Source: Flavobacterium sp. YJ01 (GTDB taxonomy: Bacteria; Bacteroidota; Bacteroidia; Flavobacteriales; Flavobacteriaceae). From it: a DNA stretch of 64,000 nucleotides. The stretch is taken from the NCBI RefSeq assembly GCF_029320955.1, contig NZ_CP119757.1, forward strand, positions 3,782,001-3,846,000, read 5' to 3'. A program made the position numbers and the translations under genes. The notes under the pieces are model-generated. The model made no database searches. It saw only the letters and a list, made by a program, of their open reading frames with translations, and was not told the origin of the DNA. Shown here piece by piece: positions 53,670-62,200 of the stretch. Numbering within the stretch: position 1 is the first letter of the stretch; each line of letters opens with the position of its first letter.

Positions 53670-54698
53670 TTGGCAAATAAAAAACGAAATACGATTTTAT
53701 TTGCTGTTTTGACTTTAGGTCTTTTGCTGATGTTTTTTGCGAGCATTAGTTTAGGATCTGTTACTATTCCGCTAAAAGATGTTTTTGCGAGTTTAACTGG
53801 TGGTCATGCCACAAAATCAACTTGGGAATATATCATTATTAATTACCGTTTGCCAAAAGCGATAACGGCAGTTTTAGTCGGAAGCGGACTTTCAATTAGC
53901 GGACTTTTAATGCAGACTTTGTTTCGAAATCCGCTTGCTGGACCTTATGTTTTAGGACTAAGTTCGGGCGCGAGTTTGGGAGTCGCTTTTGTTATTTTAG
54001 GCGCAGGATTTCTGCCTTCGTTTTTAAGTGTAATTGCATTGTCGTCATACGGAATTGTTTTGGCTTCAACTTTCGGAAGTACTTTAGTTTTACTTTTGGT
54101 TCTTGTTGTTTCCCAAAGATTACGAGATACAATGGCAATTTTGATTGTCGGATTAATGTTTGGAAGTTTTACAACAGCAATTGTTAGTGTTTTAACTTAT
54201 TTTAGCACGGCAGAACAACTTCAGAAATTTACTTTTTGGTCAATGGGAAGTTTAGGAAATCTCTCTTGGTCGACAATCGGAATTCTGACATCTTGTGTTA
54301 TAATCGGATTGCTTTTGAGTGCCAAAAGTATTAAACCATTAAATGCTTTACTTTTAGGAGAAAACTATGCCAAAAGCATGGGTTTAAATTTTAAAAAAGC
54401 AAGATTAATAATCATATTCGCAACAAGTATTTTATCTGGAGCCATAACGGCATTTGCAGGCCCAATTGCTTTTATCGGATTAGCAGTTCCGCATATAGCA
54501 AAACTGACTTTTCAGACCAGTAATCACACCATTTTATTTTGGAGTACTTTATTTTTTGGTTCTATTATTATGCTGTTTTGCGATATTGTTTCACAAATGC
54601 CTGGCTTTGATGTTACACTTCCAATAAATGCCATTACGTCTATTATTGGTGCGCCAGTGGTTATTTGGCTTTTAGTTAGAAAAAGAAATTTTAAGTAA
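53670..54698 (+). CDS. btuC: ABC transporter permease (BtuC/FecCD family)
   Basis: A 342-residue inner-membrane permease with about ten hydrophobic segments. The start is TTG at 53670, 1 bp after the btuF stop. FecCD signatures are present: LPKAITAVLVGSGLSISGLL, MQTLFRNPLAGPYVLGLSSG, LLGENYAKSMGLNFKKARLI, GPIAFIGLAVPHIAKL. The corresponding ATPase gene follows only after the 0.6 kb GxxExxY block. Cobalamin specificity is by context. Confidence 0.92.
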   Translation: MANKKRNTILFAVLTLGLLLMFFASISLGSVTIPLKDVFASLTGGHATKSTWEYIIINYRLPKAITAVLVGSGLSISGLLMQTLFRNPLAGPYVLGLSSGASLGVAFVILGAGFLPSFLSVIALSSYGIVLASTFGSTLVLLLVLVVSQRLRDTMAILIVGLMFGSFTTAIVSVLTYFSTAEQLQKFTFWSMGSLGNLSWSTIGILTSCVIIGLLLSAKSIKPLNALLLGENYAKSMGLNFKKARLIIIFATSILSGAITAFAGPIAFIGLAVPHIAKLTFQTSNHTILFWSTLFFGSIIMLFCDIVSQMPGFDVTLPINAITSIIGAPVVIWLLVRKRNFK

Positions 54699-54730
54699 AA
54701 ACTTACAAATATTTAATGTCTTAGTTTTTT

Positions 54731-54748
54731 AAACACATAGATACATAG
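54731..54748. repeat. Left inverted repeat of the GxxExxY block
   Basis: aaacacatagatacatag. It pairs as an inverted copy (17 of 18) with 55321-55338 on the far side of the GxxExxY gene. A second, partial copy (aagctatgtgtt) lies at 55261-55272. Confidence 0.6.
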
Positions 54749-54841
54749 TTTTAAAAGCCGATTAAAGGCGTTTCACTTTTTTTAAACAATCATAGTTTTA
54801 GTGAATTAAAACTGGTTTTCTATTTTATAAAACTAATTTAA

Positions 54842-55255
54842 ATGGTAACTCAAAAATATCTAGATGAATTAACTTTTAATGTTATTGGCGCTTGTATTGA
54901 AGTTCACAAAGCAGTTGGAAAAGGTTTGCTTGAAAATGTTTATCATCAATGTTTAAAAGAAGAATTAAGATTTCGAAACATAAATTTTTTTACTGAAATG
55001 AAAGTTCCTTTGATTTATAAGGGAAAAGAATTACATGCAGATCTAAAATGTGATTTATTTGTAGAGAATTGTTTAGTTGTAGAATTAAAAGCAACATCGG
55101 AAATAAGTCCTATTTATGAAGCACAGTTAATGACGTATATGAAACTTTTAAAAGCACCAAAAGGCATTCTAATTAATTTTAATTGTTTTAATATTTTCAA
55201 AGAAGGCCAAAAGACATTTGTAAATGAATATTTCAAATTATTGCCAAAGTTTTAA
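54842..55255 (+). CDS. GxxExxY family protein (PD-(D/E)XK nuclease fold)
   Basis: A 137-residue protein of the GxxExxY/PDDEXK_3 family: the signature G28xxE31xxY34 (GKGLLENVYHQCLKEEL) and the nuclease-like core D71 ... E81-x-K83 (CDLFVENCLVVELKA) with Gln95 (IYEAQLMTYM). All four core residues are intact, so an active nuclease is plausible, though the family's substrate is unknown. The gene sits between btuC and btuD, which would normally be adjacent, and is framed by an inverted repeat (54731-54748 and 55321-55338). There is no sequence similarity between it and the B12 genes, so it is best read as an inserted cassette. Confidence 0.9.
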   Translation: MVTQKYLDELTFNVIGACIEVHKAVGKGLLENVYHQCLKEELRFRNINFFTEMKVPLIYKGKELHADLKCDLFVENCLVVELKATSEISPIYEAQLMTYMKLLKAPKGILINFNCFNIFKEGQKTFVNEYFKLLPKF

Positions 55256-55320
55256 GTTCAAAGCTATGTGTTAATTTACTAGTAAATTTTAAAATAAACT
55301 CTTAGTGGAAAAAGAAAAAT

Positions 55321-55338
55321 CTATGTTTCTATGTGTTT
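55321..55338. repeat. Right inverted repeat of the GxxExxY block
   Basis: ctatgtttctatgtgttt, the inverted partner of 54731-54748. Its last bases form the GTG at 55333 that would be the leftmost btuD start, so btuD more likely starts at 55354. Confidence 0.6.
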
Positions 55339-55353
55339 AAAAATCAATTCAAA

Positions 55354-56130
55354 ATGAAATCAATTCTAACTACGTCGCATCTGAATATCGGATACAAATC
55401 CAAGAAAGGTGTTACGACTATTGCTGAGAATCTGAATCTAAATTTAGCTTCAGGAAAACTAATAACATTAATCGGAGCAAATGGAATTGGAAAATCAACT
55501 TTGTTGCGAACAATTACTGGAATTCAGAAACCTTTATCTGGAAATGTTTATTTAAATGAAAAAAGTATTTCAGATTATAAACCTTTAGAATTAGCGCAGA
55601 ATCTAAGTTTGGTTTTAACCGAAAAACTGCCTCCAAGTAATCTTTCTGTTTTTGAATTAGTCGCTCTCGGTCGTCAGCCATACACAAATTGGGTTGACAA
55701 ATTATCTAATGAAGATGTTGCAAAAGTTCAAGAAGCGATGCAATTGACTCAAATCGAACATTTAGCCTCTAAAAAGCATTTTCAAATTAGTGACGGACAA
55801 TTACAAAAAGTATTAATTGCAAGAGCTTTGGCGCAAGATACGCCGGTAATTATTTTAGATGAACCAACAACGCATTTAGATTTATTGCACAAAGTTTCGC
55901 TGTTCAAATTATTGAAAAAGCTAACGCAAGAAACTCAGAAATGCATTTTGTTTTCAACACACGATATTGATTTGGCAATCCAATTAAGTGATGAAATGAT
56001 TATCATGACGCCAGATAATATCACACAAGACCAGCCTTGTAATTTAATTTCGAACGGAAGTTTCAGCAATTTATTCAAAGATGAAAATATTGTTTTTGAT
56101 GCTGAAAAAGGGAAGTTTATTGTGAATTAA
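55354..56130 (+). CDS. btuD: ABC transporter ATP-binding protein (BtuD-like)
   Basis: A 258-residue ATPase from the ATG at 55354 (MKSILTTSHLNIGYKSKKG). Walker A is GANGIGKST, Q-loop SLVLTEKLPPSN, signature ISDGQLQKVLIARAL, Walker B VIILDEPTTHLD and H-loop LFSTHDIDLAI. Note the signature reads SDGQ instead of SGGQ. It belongs to the FecE/BtuD group and completes the btuFCD importer after the GxxExxY insertion. An upstream extension to GTG at 55333 lies inside the inverted repeat. Confidence 0.9.
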   Translation: MKSILTTSHLNIGYKSKKGVTTIAENLNLNLASGKLITLIGANGIGKSTLLRTITGIQKPLSGNVYLNEKSISDYKPLELAQNLSLVLTEKLPPSNLSVFELVALGRQPYTNWVDKLSNEDVAKVQEAMQLTQIEHLASKKHFQISDGQLQKVLIARALAQDTPVIILDEPTTHLDLLHKVSLFKLLKKLTQETQKCILFSTHDIDLAIQLSDEMIIMTPDNITQDQPCNLISNGSFSNLFKDENIVFDAEKGKFIVN

Positions 56131-56141
56131 TATTTCGGCTG

Positions 56142-56170
56142 TCCTGTAAGGTTTTGGAAACCTTACAGGA
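56142..56170. terminator. Palindrome after btuD
   Basis: A perfect 13-bp stem tcctgtaaggttt / aaaccttacagga with a 3-nt loop. No long T-tract; it separates the convergent btuD and trmL genes and may end either. Confidence 0.6.
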
Positions 56171-56181
56171 AATGAAAATCG

Positions 56182-56637
56182 CTATTTCTTTAATCCAATT
56201 TGTCTTTTAGCTTCGCCAACTACAAAAGCTACAGAATTGGCAATATTAAAAGAGCGAATTAGCGGTGACATCGGAATGGTTAAATGATTTTCGAATCTTT
56301 CCATGAACTCCTTACTCAAACCAACACTTTCTTTTCCAAAAACTAACCAATCACCATCTTGAAATTCATTTTCTAAATAGGATTTATCAGAATGCGAACT
56401 CATTAAAAATACTCGAGAATGATCAGGGATCTGTGCCATCCATTCTTCCACATTTTGATATTCGGTTACATCAAGATGAACCCAATAATCCAATCCAGAA
56501 CGTTTTAGATTTTTGTCATTAATAACAAATCCGAACGGATGAATTAAATGAAGTCGGCTTTCTGTACCTACGCACAATCTTCCGATATTTCCAGTATTAT
56601 TTGGTATTTCAGGTTCTACAAGAACTACGTTTAGCAT
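56182..56637 (-). CDS. trmL: tRNA (cytidine(34)-2'-O)-methyltransferase
   Basis: A 151-residue SpoU-family (SPOUT) methylase that modifies the wobble base of tRNA-Leu. Opening MLNVVLVEPEIPNNTGNIGR is the TrmL signature. The SAM-binding trefoil knot is in WLVFGKESVGLSKEFMERF and LTIPMSPLIRSFNIANSVAF. The length is exactly the single-domain TrmL type. It may be monocistronic, with the pseudouridine synthase gene upstream. Confidence 0.94.
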   Translation of the reverse strand: MLNVVLVEPEIPNNTGNIGRLCVGTESRLHLIHPFGFVINDKNLKRSGLDYWVHLDVTEYQNVEEWMAQIPDHSRVFLMSSHSDKSYLENEFQDGDWLVFGKESVGLSKEFMERFENHLTIPMSPLIRSFNIANSVAFVVGEAKRQIGLKK

Positions 56638-56659
56638 TTTTTTGAGTTTTAATTTTTAG

Positions 56660-56687
56660 GTTTCAAGTTTCAAGTTTCAGGTTTCAA
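56660..56687. repeat. Four 7-bp direct repeats (gtttcaa)
   Basis: gtttcaa-gtttcaa-gtttcag-gtttcaa in the trmL-rluE spacer, a small tandem array that could vary in copy number. Confidence 0.75.
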
Positions 56688-56710
56688 AAATTATCTAATT
56701 ACCACATTCT

Positions 56711-57283
56711 CTAATTTTCTAATTCAAAATCAGAAACTTCTAAAACTTCTCCAGCTTTTAGGTTTTGCAAATATACATTTCCAATTCGTACACGAACTAA
56801 ACGAAGCGTCGGAAAACCAACCGCAGCAGTCATTTTTCTAACTTGGCGAAATTTTCCTTCTCTAACTGTGATTGAAGCCCAAGAAGTTGGACCATGGCGT
56901 TCGTCTCTAATTTTTTTGGCTCTTGCTCCAAAATCGGGAATTTGCGTTACAATAAAGGCTTTGCAGGGTTTTGTTTTGTATTTGCCTCCGTCAAGTCCAA
57001 TTTGTACACCTTTTTGCAATTGTTCAATTGCTTCGGGAGTAATAATGCCGTCAACTTGGACATAATATTCTTTGTCAACTTTTTTGCTTCGAACGAGTTC
57101 ACTCATATTTCCGTCAGTCGTCAGTAAAAGCAAACCTTCAGAATCTTCGTCTAATCTTCCAATTGCCATAGTTCCTTGTGGGAAATCATGTAATTCGCCT
57201 AAAAGCTTTTTCTTTCTTTTTAATTCATAAATAAATTGGCTTAAATAGCCGTAAGGTTTAAAAAGAATGAAGTGTCTGTGCAT
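56711..57283 (-). CDS. Pseudouridine synthase, RsuA/RluE type
   Basis: A 190-residue rRNA pseudouridine synthase: MHRHFILFKPYGYLSQF, the catalytic motif GRLDEDSEGLLLLTTDG with the aspartate of GRLD, KVDKEYYVQVDG, and GKFRQVRKMTAAVGFPTLRL. There is no N-terminal S4 domain, which fits RluE rather than RsuA. It probably modifies 23S rRNA. It is separate from trmL by 73 bp of repeat. Confidence 0.93.
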   Translation of the reverse strand: MHRHFILFKPYGYLSQFIYELKRKKKLLGELHDFPQGTMAIGRLDEDSEGLLLLTTDGNMSELVRSKKVDKEYYVQVDGIITPEAIEQLQKGVQIGLDGGKYKTKPCKAFIVTQIPDFGARAKKIRDERHGPTSWASITVREGKFRQVRKMTAAVGFPTLRLVRVRIGNVYLQNLKAGEVLEVSDFELEN

Positions 57284-57328
57284 TTTTAATTTTTTGCAAA
57301 GATAGTTGGTTTCTCAAATTAAAACGAA

Positions 57329-57535
57329 TTACTGCTTTTGAGATTTCATTTTCTTTATCCATTGATATAAAAACCAAATTGCAGTAAAAGCAAAGATTTC
57401 GATTAAAGCCCAATAATAGTTTTGGAAGAATTCATGAAAATAACTTCCAACAAAAATGTAGATAGAAGCCATACAAATTTTGATTACAATGAATTCGGCA
57501 TTTGACCAGCTGGTTTTGATTTTGAAGAAATTCAT
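57329..57535 (-). CDS. Small membrane protein of unknown function
   Basis: A 68-residue protein with two predicted helices: EFIVIKICMASIYIFVGSYF and YYWALIEIFAFTAIWFLYQW, with a lysine-rich tail (IKKMKSQKQ). I do not recognise the family. It is 45 bp downstream of the pseudouridine synthase gene's start on the minus strand, so transcription is separate. Confidence 0.65.
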   Translation of the reverse strand: MNFFKIKTSWSNAEFIVIKICMASIYIFVGSYFHEFFQNYYWALIEIFAFTAIWFLYQWIKKMKSQKQ

Positions 57536-57687
57536 AAGTTAAGATTTAGGTTAAATCGTAAAATGTTGTAAATAAAGATAGTGAATTATGAAAAACGAGC
57601 TATTATAAACTAAAAGCAATGTTAAACCCTTTATTTATAAGAAATTTAATTCGTAATATTATATAAGAAACTCAAAAGAATAATGCC

Positions 57688-58062
57688 ATGGAAACGAATA
57701 AATTAGGAACGAAAAAGATAAACGGAACGCAAAAAAATATAGATGAATCTAAAGGAAAAAACGTTTCGCACGATGAAAATTTAAAAGATGCAAAACTGAA
57801 TAAAGAATTGGTTAGCGATAAAGATGGAGATAAAAAAATTGTAGAAAGGGCAAGAAACGAAAACGAAGATATTAAATCAAAAATATCAAAAACTGATTCT
57901 AAAAATCCAAATGCAAATCGTGGTGTTTCTACCGAAGAAGAAGCCAATAAAACAGTAGAAAACAAAGATCGAAATTCTGACATAACACCAAATCGATATC
58001 CGAATTCAAATCCAGAAAGTCATAAAGACAGGGGTAATATGAAATTGGATGAAGAGGATTAA
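57688..58062 (+). CDS. Hydrophilic low-complexity (disordered) protein
   Basis: A 124-residue protein, extremely rich in Lys, Asp, Glu and Asn, lacking hydrophobic segments: METNKLGTKKINGTQKN, KDAKLNKELVSDKDGDKK, ERARNENEDIKSKIS, NRYPNSNPESHKDRGNMK. It appears intrinsically disordered and resembles stress-associated hydrophilins. The reverse frame is hydrophobic and Ser/Phe-rich, a shadow. No TAnnTTTG promoter was seen upstream, so another sigma could read it. No specific function. Confidence 0.7.
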   Translation: METNKLGTKKINGTQKNIDESKGKNVSHDENLKDAKLNKELVSDKDGDKKIVERARNENEDIKSKISKTDSKNPNANRGVSTEEEANKTVENKDRNSDITPNRYPNSNPESHKDRGNMKLDEED

Positions 58063-58217
58063 TTTACAATACGAAATTTTCATCAGAATCTTGTGATTTT
58101 AATATCAAATAACATAAGATTAGCGCTTCGCGTTAATCTTATTGTAAACTCTTCTTAAGACTTCAGTATCCCTTTAAATCTTCGTAAATTAGAGGAGCAA
58201 ATTTAAATTTTAAGAAT

Positions 58218-58970
58218 ATGTCACTTTTAGAAAACAAAGTAGCATTTGTATCTGGCGGCGGTTCAGGAATCGGACGCGCAGTTGCAGAAGCATACGCTCG
58301 AGAAGGAGCAAAAGTAGTAATATCTGATATCAATGTAGAGCACGGTGAAGAAACCGTAAAAAATATAAAGGACAAAGGCGGAGAAGCTTTTTTTGTAAAA
58401 GGAGATTCGTCGAGTGCAGCAGATAATAAGCATATGGTTGAGGTTACGGTTTCAAAATATGGTCGACTTGACATTGCGTGCAATAACGCTGGAATGGGCG
58501 GACCAGCAAAACCAACTGGAGAATATGAGCCAGAAGCTTGGGATAAAGTAATAGCGCTTAATTTGAGCGGTGTTTTTTATGCTTGTCGCTATCAGTTAGA
58601 ACAAATGGAAAAAAATGGAGGAGGAAGCATTGTGAACATTGCATCTATTCACGGACAAGTTGCAGCTCCAAACAGTGTTGCTTATACTGCAAGTAAACAC
58701 GGTGTTGTAGGTTTGACTAAAAATATTGCGGTTGAATATGCTCAAAAAAATATTCGCTGTAATGCTGTTGGGCCAGGTTATATTGAAACAGCTCTTTTAA
58801 AAGATAATTTAAATAAAGACATGATGAATGCCGTGGCGGCCAAATCGGCAATGAACCGTTTAGGAACTGCCGAAGAAATTGCCGAATTGGTAGTTTTCTT
58901 AAACTCTGATAAATCATCATTTACAACAGGAAGTTATATTATAGCCGATGGAGGTTATACTGCGGTATAA
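58218..58970 (+). CDS. SDR family NAD(P)-dependent oxidoreductase
   Basis: A 250-residue classical short-chain dehydrogenase. Cofactor loop VSGGGSGIGRAVAEAYAREG, NNAG in CNNAGMGGPAKPTG, the catalytic Ser in NIASIHGQVAA and YTASKHGVVG with the Tyr and Lys. It ends with the usual GSYIIADGGYTAV. The acidic residue after strand 2 (VVISDINVEHG) suggests NAD(H) use. Substrate unknown; it resembles glucose dehydrogenase or acyl-ACP reductase-type SDRs. It is monocistronic, with a terminator. Confidence 0.92.
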   Translation: MSLLENKVAFVSGGGSGIGRAVAEAYAREGAKVVISDINVEHGEETVKNIKDKGGEAFFVKGDSSSAADNKHMVEVTVSKYGRLDIACNNAGMGGPAKPTGEYEPEAWDKVIALNLSGVFYACRYQLEQMEKNGGGSIVNIASIHGQVAAPNSVAYTASKHGVVGLTKNIAVEYAQKNIRCNAVGPGYIETALLKDNLNKDMMNAVAAKSAMNRLGTAEEIAELVVFLNSDKSSFTTGSYIIADGGYTAV

Positions 58971-58998
58971 TTTTTAGACTACATAACAAAGTGAGAAG

Positions 58999-59028
58999 GC
59001 AGTAAGCAAAAGTTTACTGCTTTTTTTG
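58999..59028 (+). terminator. Terminator of the SDR gene
   Basis: Stem gcagtaa / tttactgc followed by a T-tract. Confidence 0.75.
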
Positions 59029-59271
59029 TTTAAAATTCCTTTGTTTGTAAGAAATGTGGAGTTTTTTTAATCATTGTAAAGGTTGTGGCGTTTTGAATAA
59101 TGTTTGGTGTTTAAGCTTTTTGGTTGATTTTATTTTAGTATCTTTAATATTGTGTTAAGCTTTTTTGAATAATATTGATAAATCTATAACCGTTAAGTTT
59201 ATGGTTTTATAATATTCGCTTAACTTTAAAGGCGATAAATTTGACTTCTAAAAACTCTATTCCTTAACAGT
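59029..59271 (+). promoter_or_regulatory. AT-rich spacer with -7 element for the T9SS-substrate gene
   Basis: About 240 bp without a gene. The only signal is TAAATTTG at 59236-59243, 29 bp before the ATG at 59272; no clear -33 TTG. The rest is T-rich and featureless. Confidence 0.5.
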
Positions 59272-62200
59272 ATGAAAAAACTTTACTTTTCGCGCCAACT
59301 CTTGGCTTTTTTATGTTTGATAGGTTGCTTTTCTGGAAATATTTTTGCCCAGGGAACCATGCCAGAAGTTCAAACATTACCTTATTCTCAAAACTTTACT
59401 GGATTGCAAGCGACGGCTACAGCTTTTCCGGTGGGATTGAGAGGATGGACAGCTTCTACAAGTCCTAGCGCTAGCTTCAATACAAATGCTACGCCTGGAG
59501 CAGACAGACAACTTAATGCGAGCAGTACCGCTGCAACTACAAGTGGAAATTTTCATAATTATGATGGTAAAATTGGATTCTTAAATAGCAGCTCTTTAGA
59601 TTTAACTATTGCTTTAGCATTTTCTACTACAGGACAAACTGCTGTTCAGGTTCAGTATGATGCGATGACTATTCGTAATCCTTATGGATTGCCTGGAAGC
59701 CCTGTTTCTAGCCGTATTAACGAATTGGTATTACAATACCGTGTAGGAACAACAGCTGCTTTTACTTCTATAGCAGAAACGGTTTACAGTAATACTGTCG
59801 ATCAGCAGATTACTGCGATTACTACACCTCAAAATTTAAAAACTATTAAAATTACATTGCCTGCGGATTGTGATAATCAGCAAGTGGTTCAAATCAGATG
59901 GATTTCAAGGCAAGATTCTGGTGCAGGTTCTAGACCATCTTTTGCAATTGATAATATTAAAGTTGGAGGAGATACAACTTCTCCTGTTAACGAATCTGGT
60001 TATCCAAAAGCTGTTGAGGTTTTATCTGATGGCTTTGACTTTATCAATAAATTAAATGAAACAGGTAAAACCTATTTCGTTTTAACTGCTTCTGGAAGCA
60101 CATTGCCAACTGCAGCGCAAGTAAAGGCAGGTTTAGATGCTACAGGAGTTGCAGCTCTACAGTCAGGTTCATTGACGATTGCAGACAAATCTTTAGAATA
60201 TTCTAAAATCTTTACAGGCTTAACTTTAAATACAGCTTACACAGTTTATTCTGTTTCTGAAGATGCTTCTGAAAATCTTCAAACAACGGTTAATAAACTA
60301 GATGTTACAACGGCAAATGCTTTAGTGCCTTCAATAAGAACTACAATTGCAGATCTTAATTTTGGAAGTGTAGAACAAAATTCAGATTCGTCTAGTTTAA
60401 ATTATCAAATTAAAGGAACAAATATTAATGCTCCAGTAATTGTAACAGCAACGGCTAATTATACAGTTTCAAAAGATAATACTACTTTTCAGTCTTCTGT
60501 TTCTTATGATGCAGTAGATTTTGCTTCAAATGCAACGCCAACAGTTTATGTACGTTTTAAACCAAGCGCTGCTGGTATTTTATCGGGAACAATTACAAAC
60601 GAAACTACTGGTGCTCTAAGCAAAACGGTTTCAGTTTCAGGAATTGGAACGAATCCTTACATTCAAAATTTTGATGATCCGAATGTGCTTTCAAACAGCG
60701 GATGGACACAATACAATGTTTCTGGACCTTTAAACAAGTGGACCTATACAAATGTAACACGAAATGTAAATTCTGGAACGGGTGCCGTTCTTATGAATGG
60801 TTTCTCAGATACTAATGTGCCAAGTAAAGATTGGTTGATTTCTCCAAAAATGCGTTTAGACAGTTTCGGTCAATTTCCATTATTGTCTTTCTATTCTCGT
60901 AAATTTTATGCTGGACCATCTTTAAAATTAATGGTTTCTACAAATTACGATGGTGTGAGTGATCCTACTTTATCAACTTGGACAGAAATAGAGGGAAATT
61001 TTCCAACCGTTACAGGAAGTTATGTAAAATCTGAGTTCATCAATTTAGGAGCATATAAAACAGATCATACTTATTTGGCATGGGTTTACGAAACTACTGC
61101 TGGCGGAACAAATAATGCTTCAGAATGGTCTATTGACGATTTTGCTATTACAAACGAATCTGGTTATGTAGCCTCAAATCCAGTTTTAGATTTTGGAGAT
61201 GTAGCTCAGAATACAGTTTCTGCAAGCCAGTCTTTTGCTTTTAAAGCTGATGGTTATGGAGATTTAACTCTTACTGCTCCAGCTTCGTATCAATTATCAT
61301 TAGATAATATTTCTTTTGCTTCAAGCGTAGTGATTTCGTCTGCAAATGCTGCGGCAGGAACAACGCTTTATGCAAGATTTATTCCAACTACAAAAGAATT
61401 GAAAATTTCTGGATCGCTTACCGTGACAGGAACTTCTTTAAGTAAACAAATTGGTTCACTAACAGGTTCTTCATTACCAAAAGCAGATACTTTTGATGTT
61501 GTTACTTATAATTTAGAATTCTTTGGTGCTCCAACTTCAGCTTATGGTCCAGCCGACAAAACATTACAGTTAGAAAACGTAGCCAAAGTGATGAATAAAT
61601 TAGACGCAGACGTTTACGTAGTTCAAGAGGTTTCTAGCGACGCTCAGATTGATGCTTTAATTCAGAAGATAAACGTAAATGGTAAGACATTCGAAAAAAC
61701 GGTTTCAACTTCTTGGTCTTATTCTTGGGATCCAACTTCAGATCCAACTTTTCCACCTCAAAAATTAGTTGTTATTTACAATACTAAAACAACAACATTG
61801 AAGAAAACACGTGTAATGTTTAAAGGTTTTTATGATGAGTTGCGCGCTGGTACAAAAACACTGGCTAATTATCCGGGCGGATCTAGCAGCAGTTTTTTCT
61901 CATCTGGACGTTTGCCTTACATGGTAACTTTAGAAACGAATCTTAACGGAGTTAAAAATGAAATTCAGTTAATCGACCTTCACGCACGTGCAAACAGCGG
62001 AACTGATATTTCTCGTTACAATATGCGTAAATATGATACTCAAGTTCTTAAAGATAGTTTAGATACACATTATGCAAACTCAAATATTATTCTTTTAGGA
62101 GATTATAATGATGATGTAAAAGCGTCTGTAATTGCTGGACAGCCTTCTTCTTATGAAGCTTTTGTAAATGATGCTAATAATTATAAAGCGCTAACTTTAG

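Noticed and set aside
57672..57983. A 103-codon minus-strand ORF, Ser/Phe-rich and hydrophobic
   Set aside because: It is the reverse shadow of the hydrophilic plus-strand gene; Lys/Glu codons read backwards give Phe/Ser/Leu.
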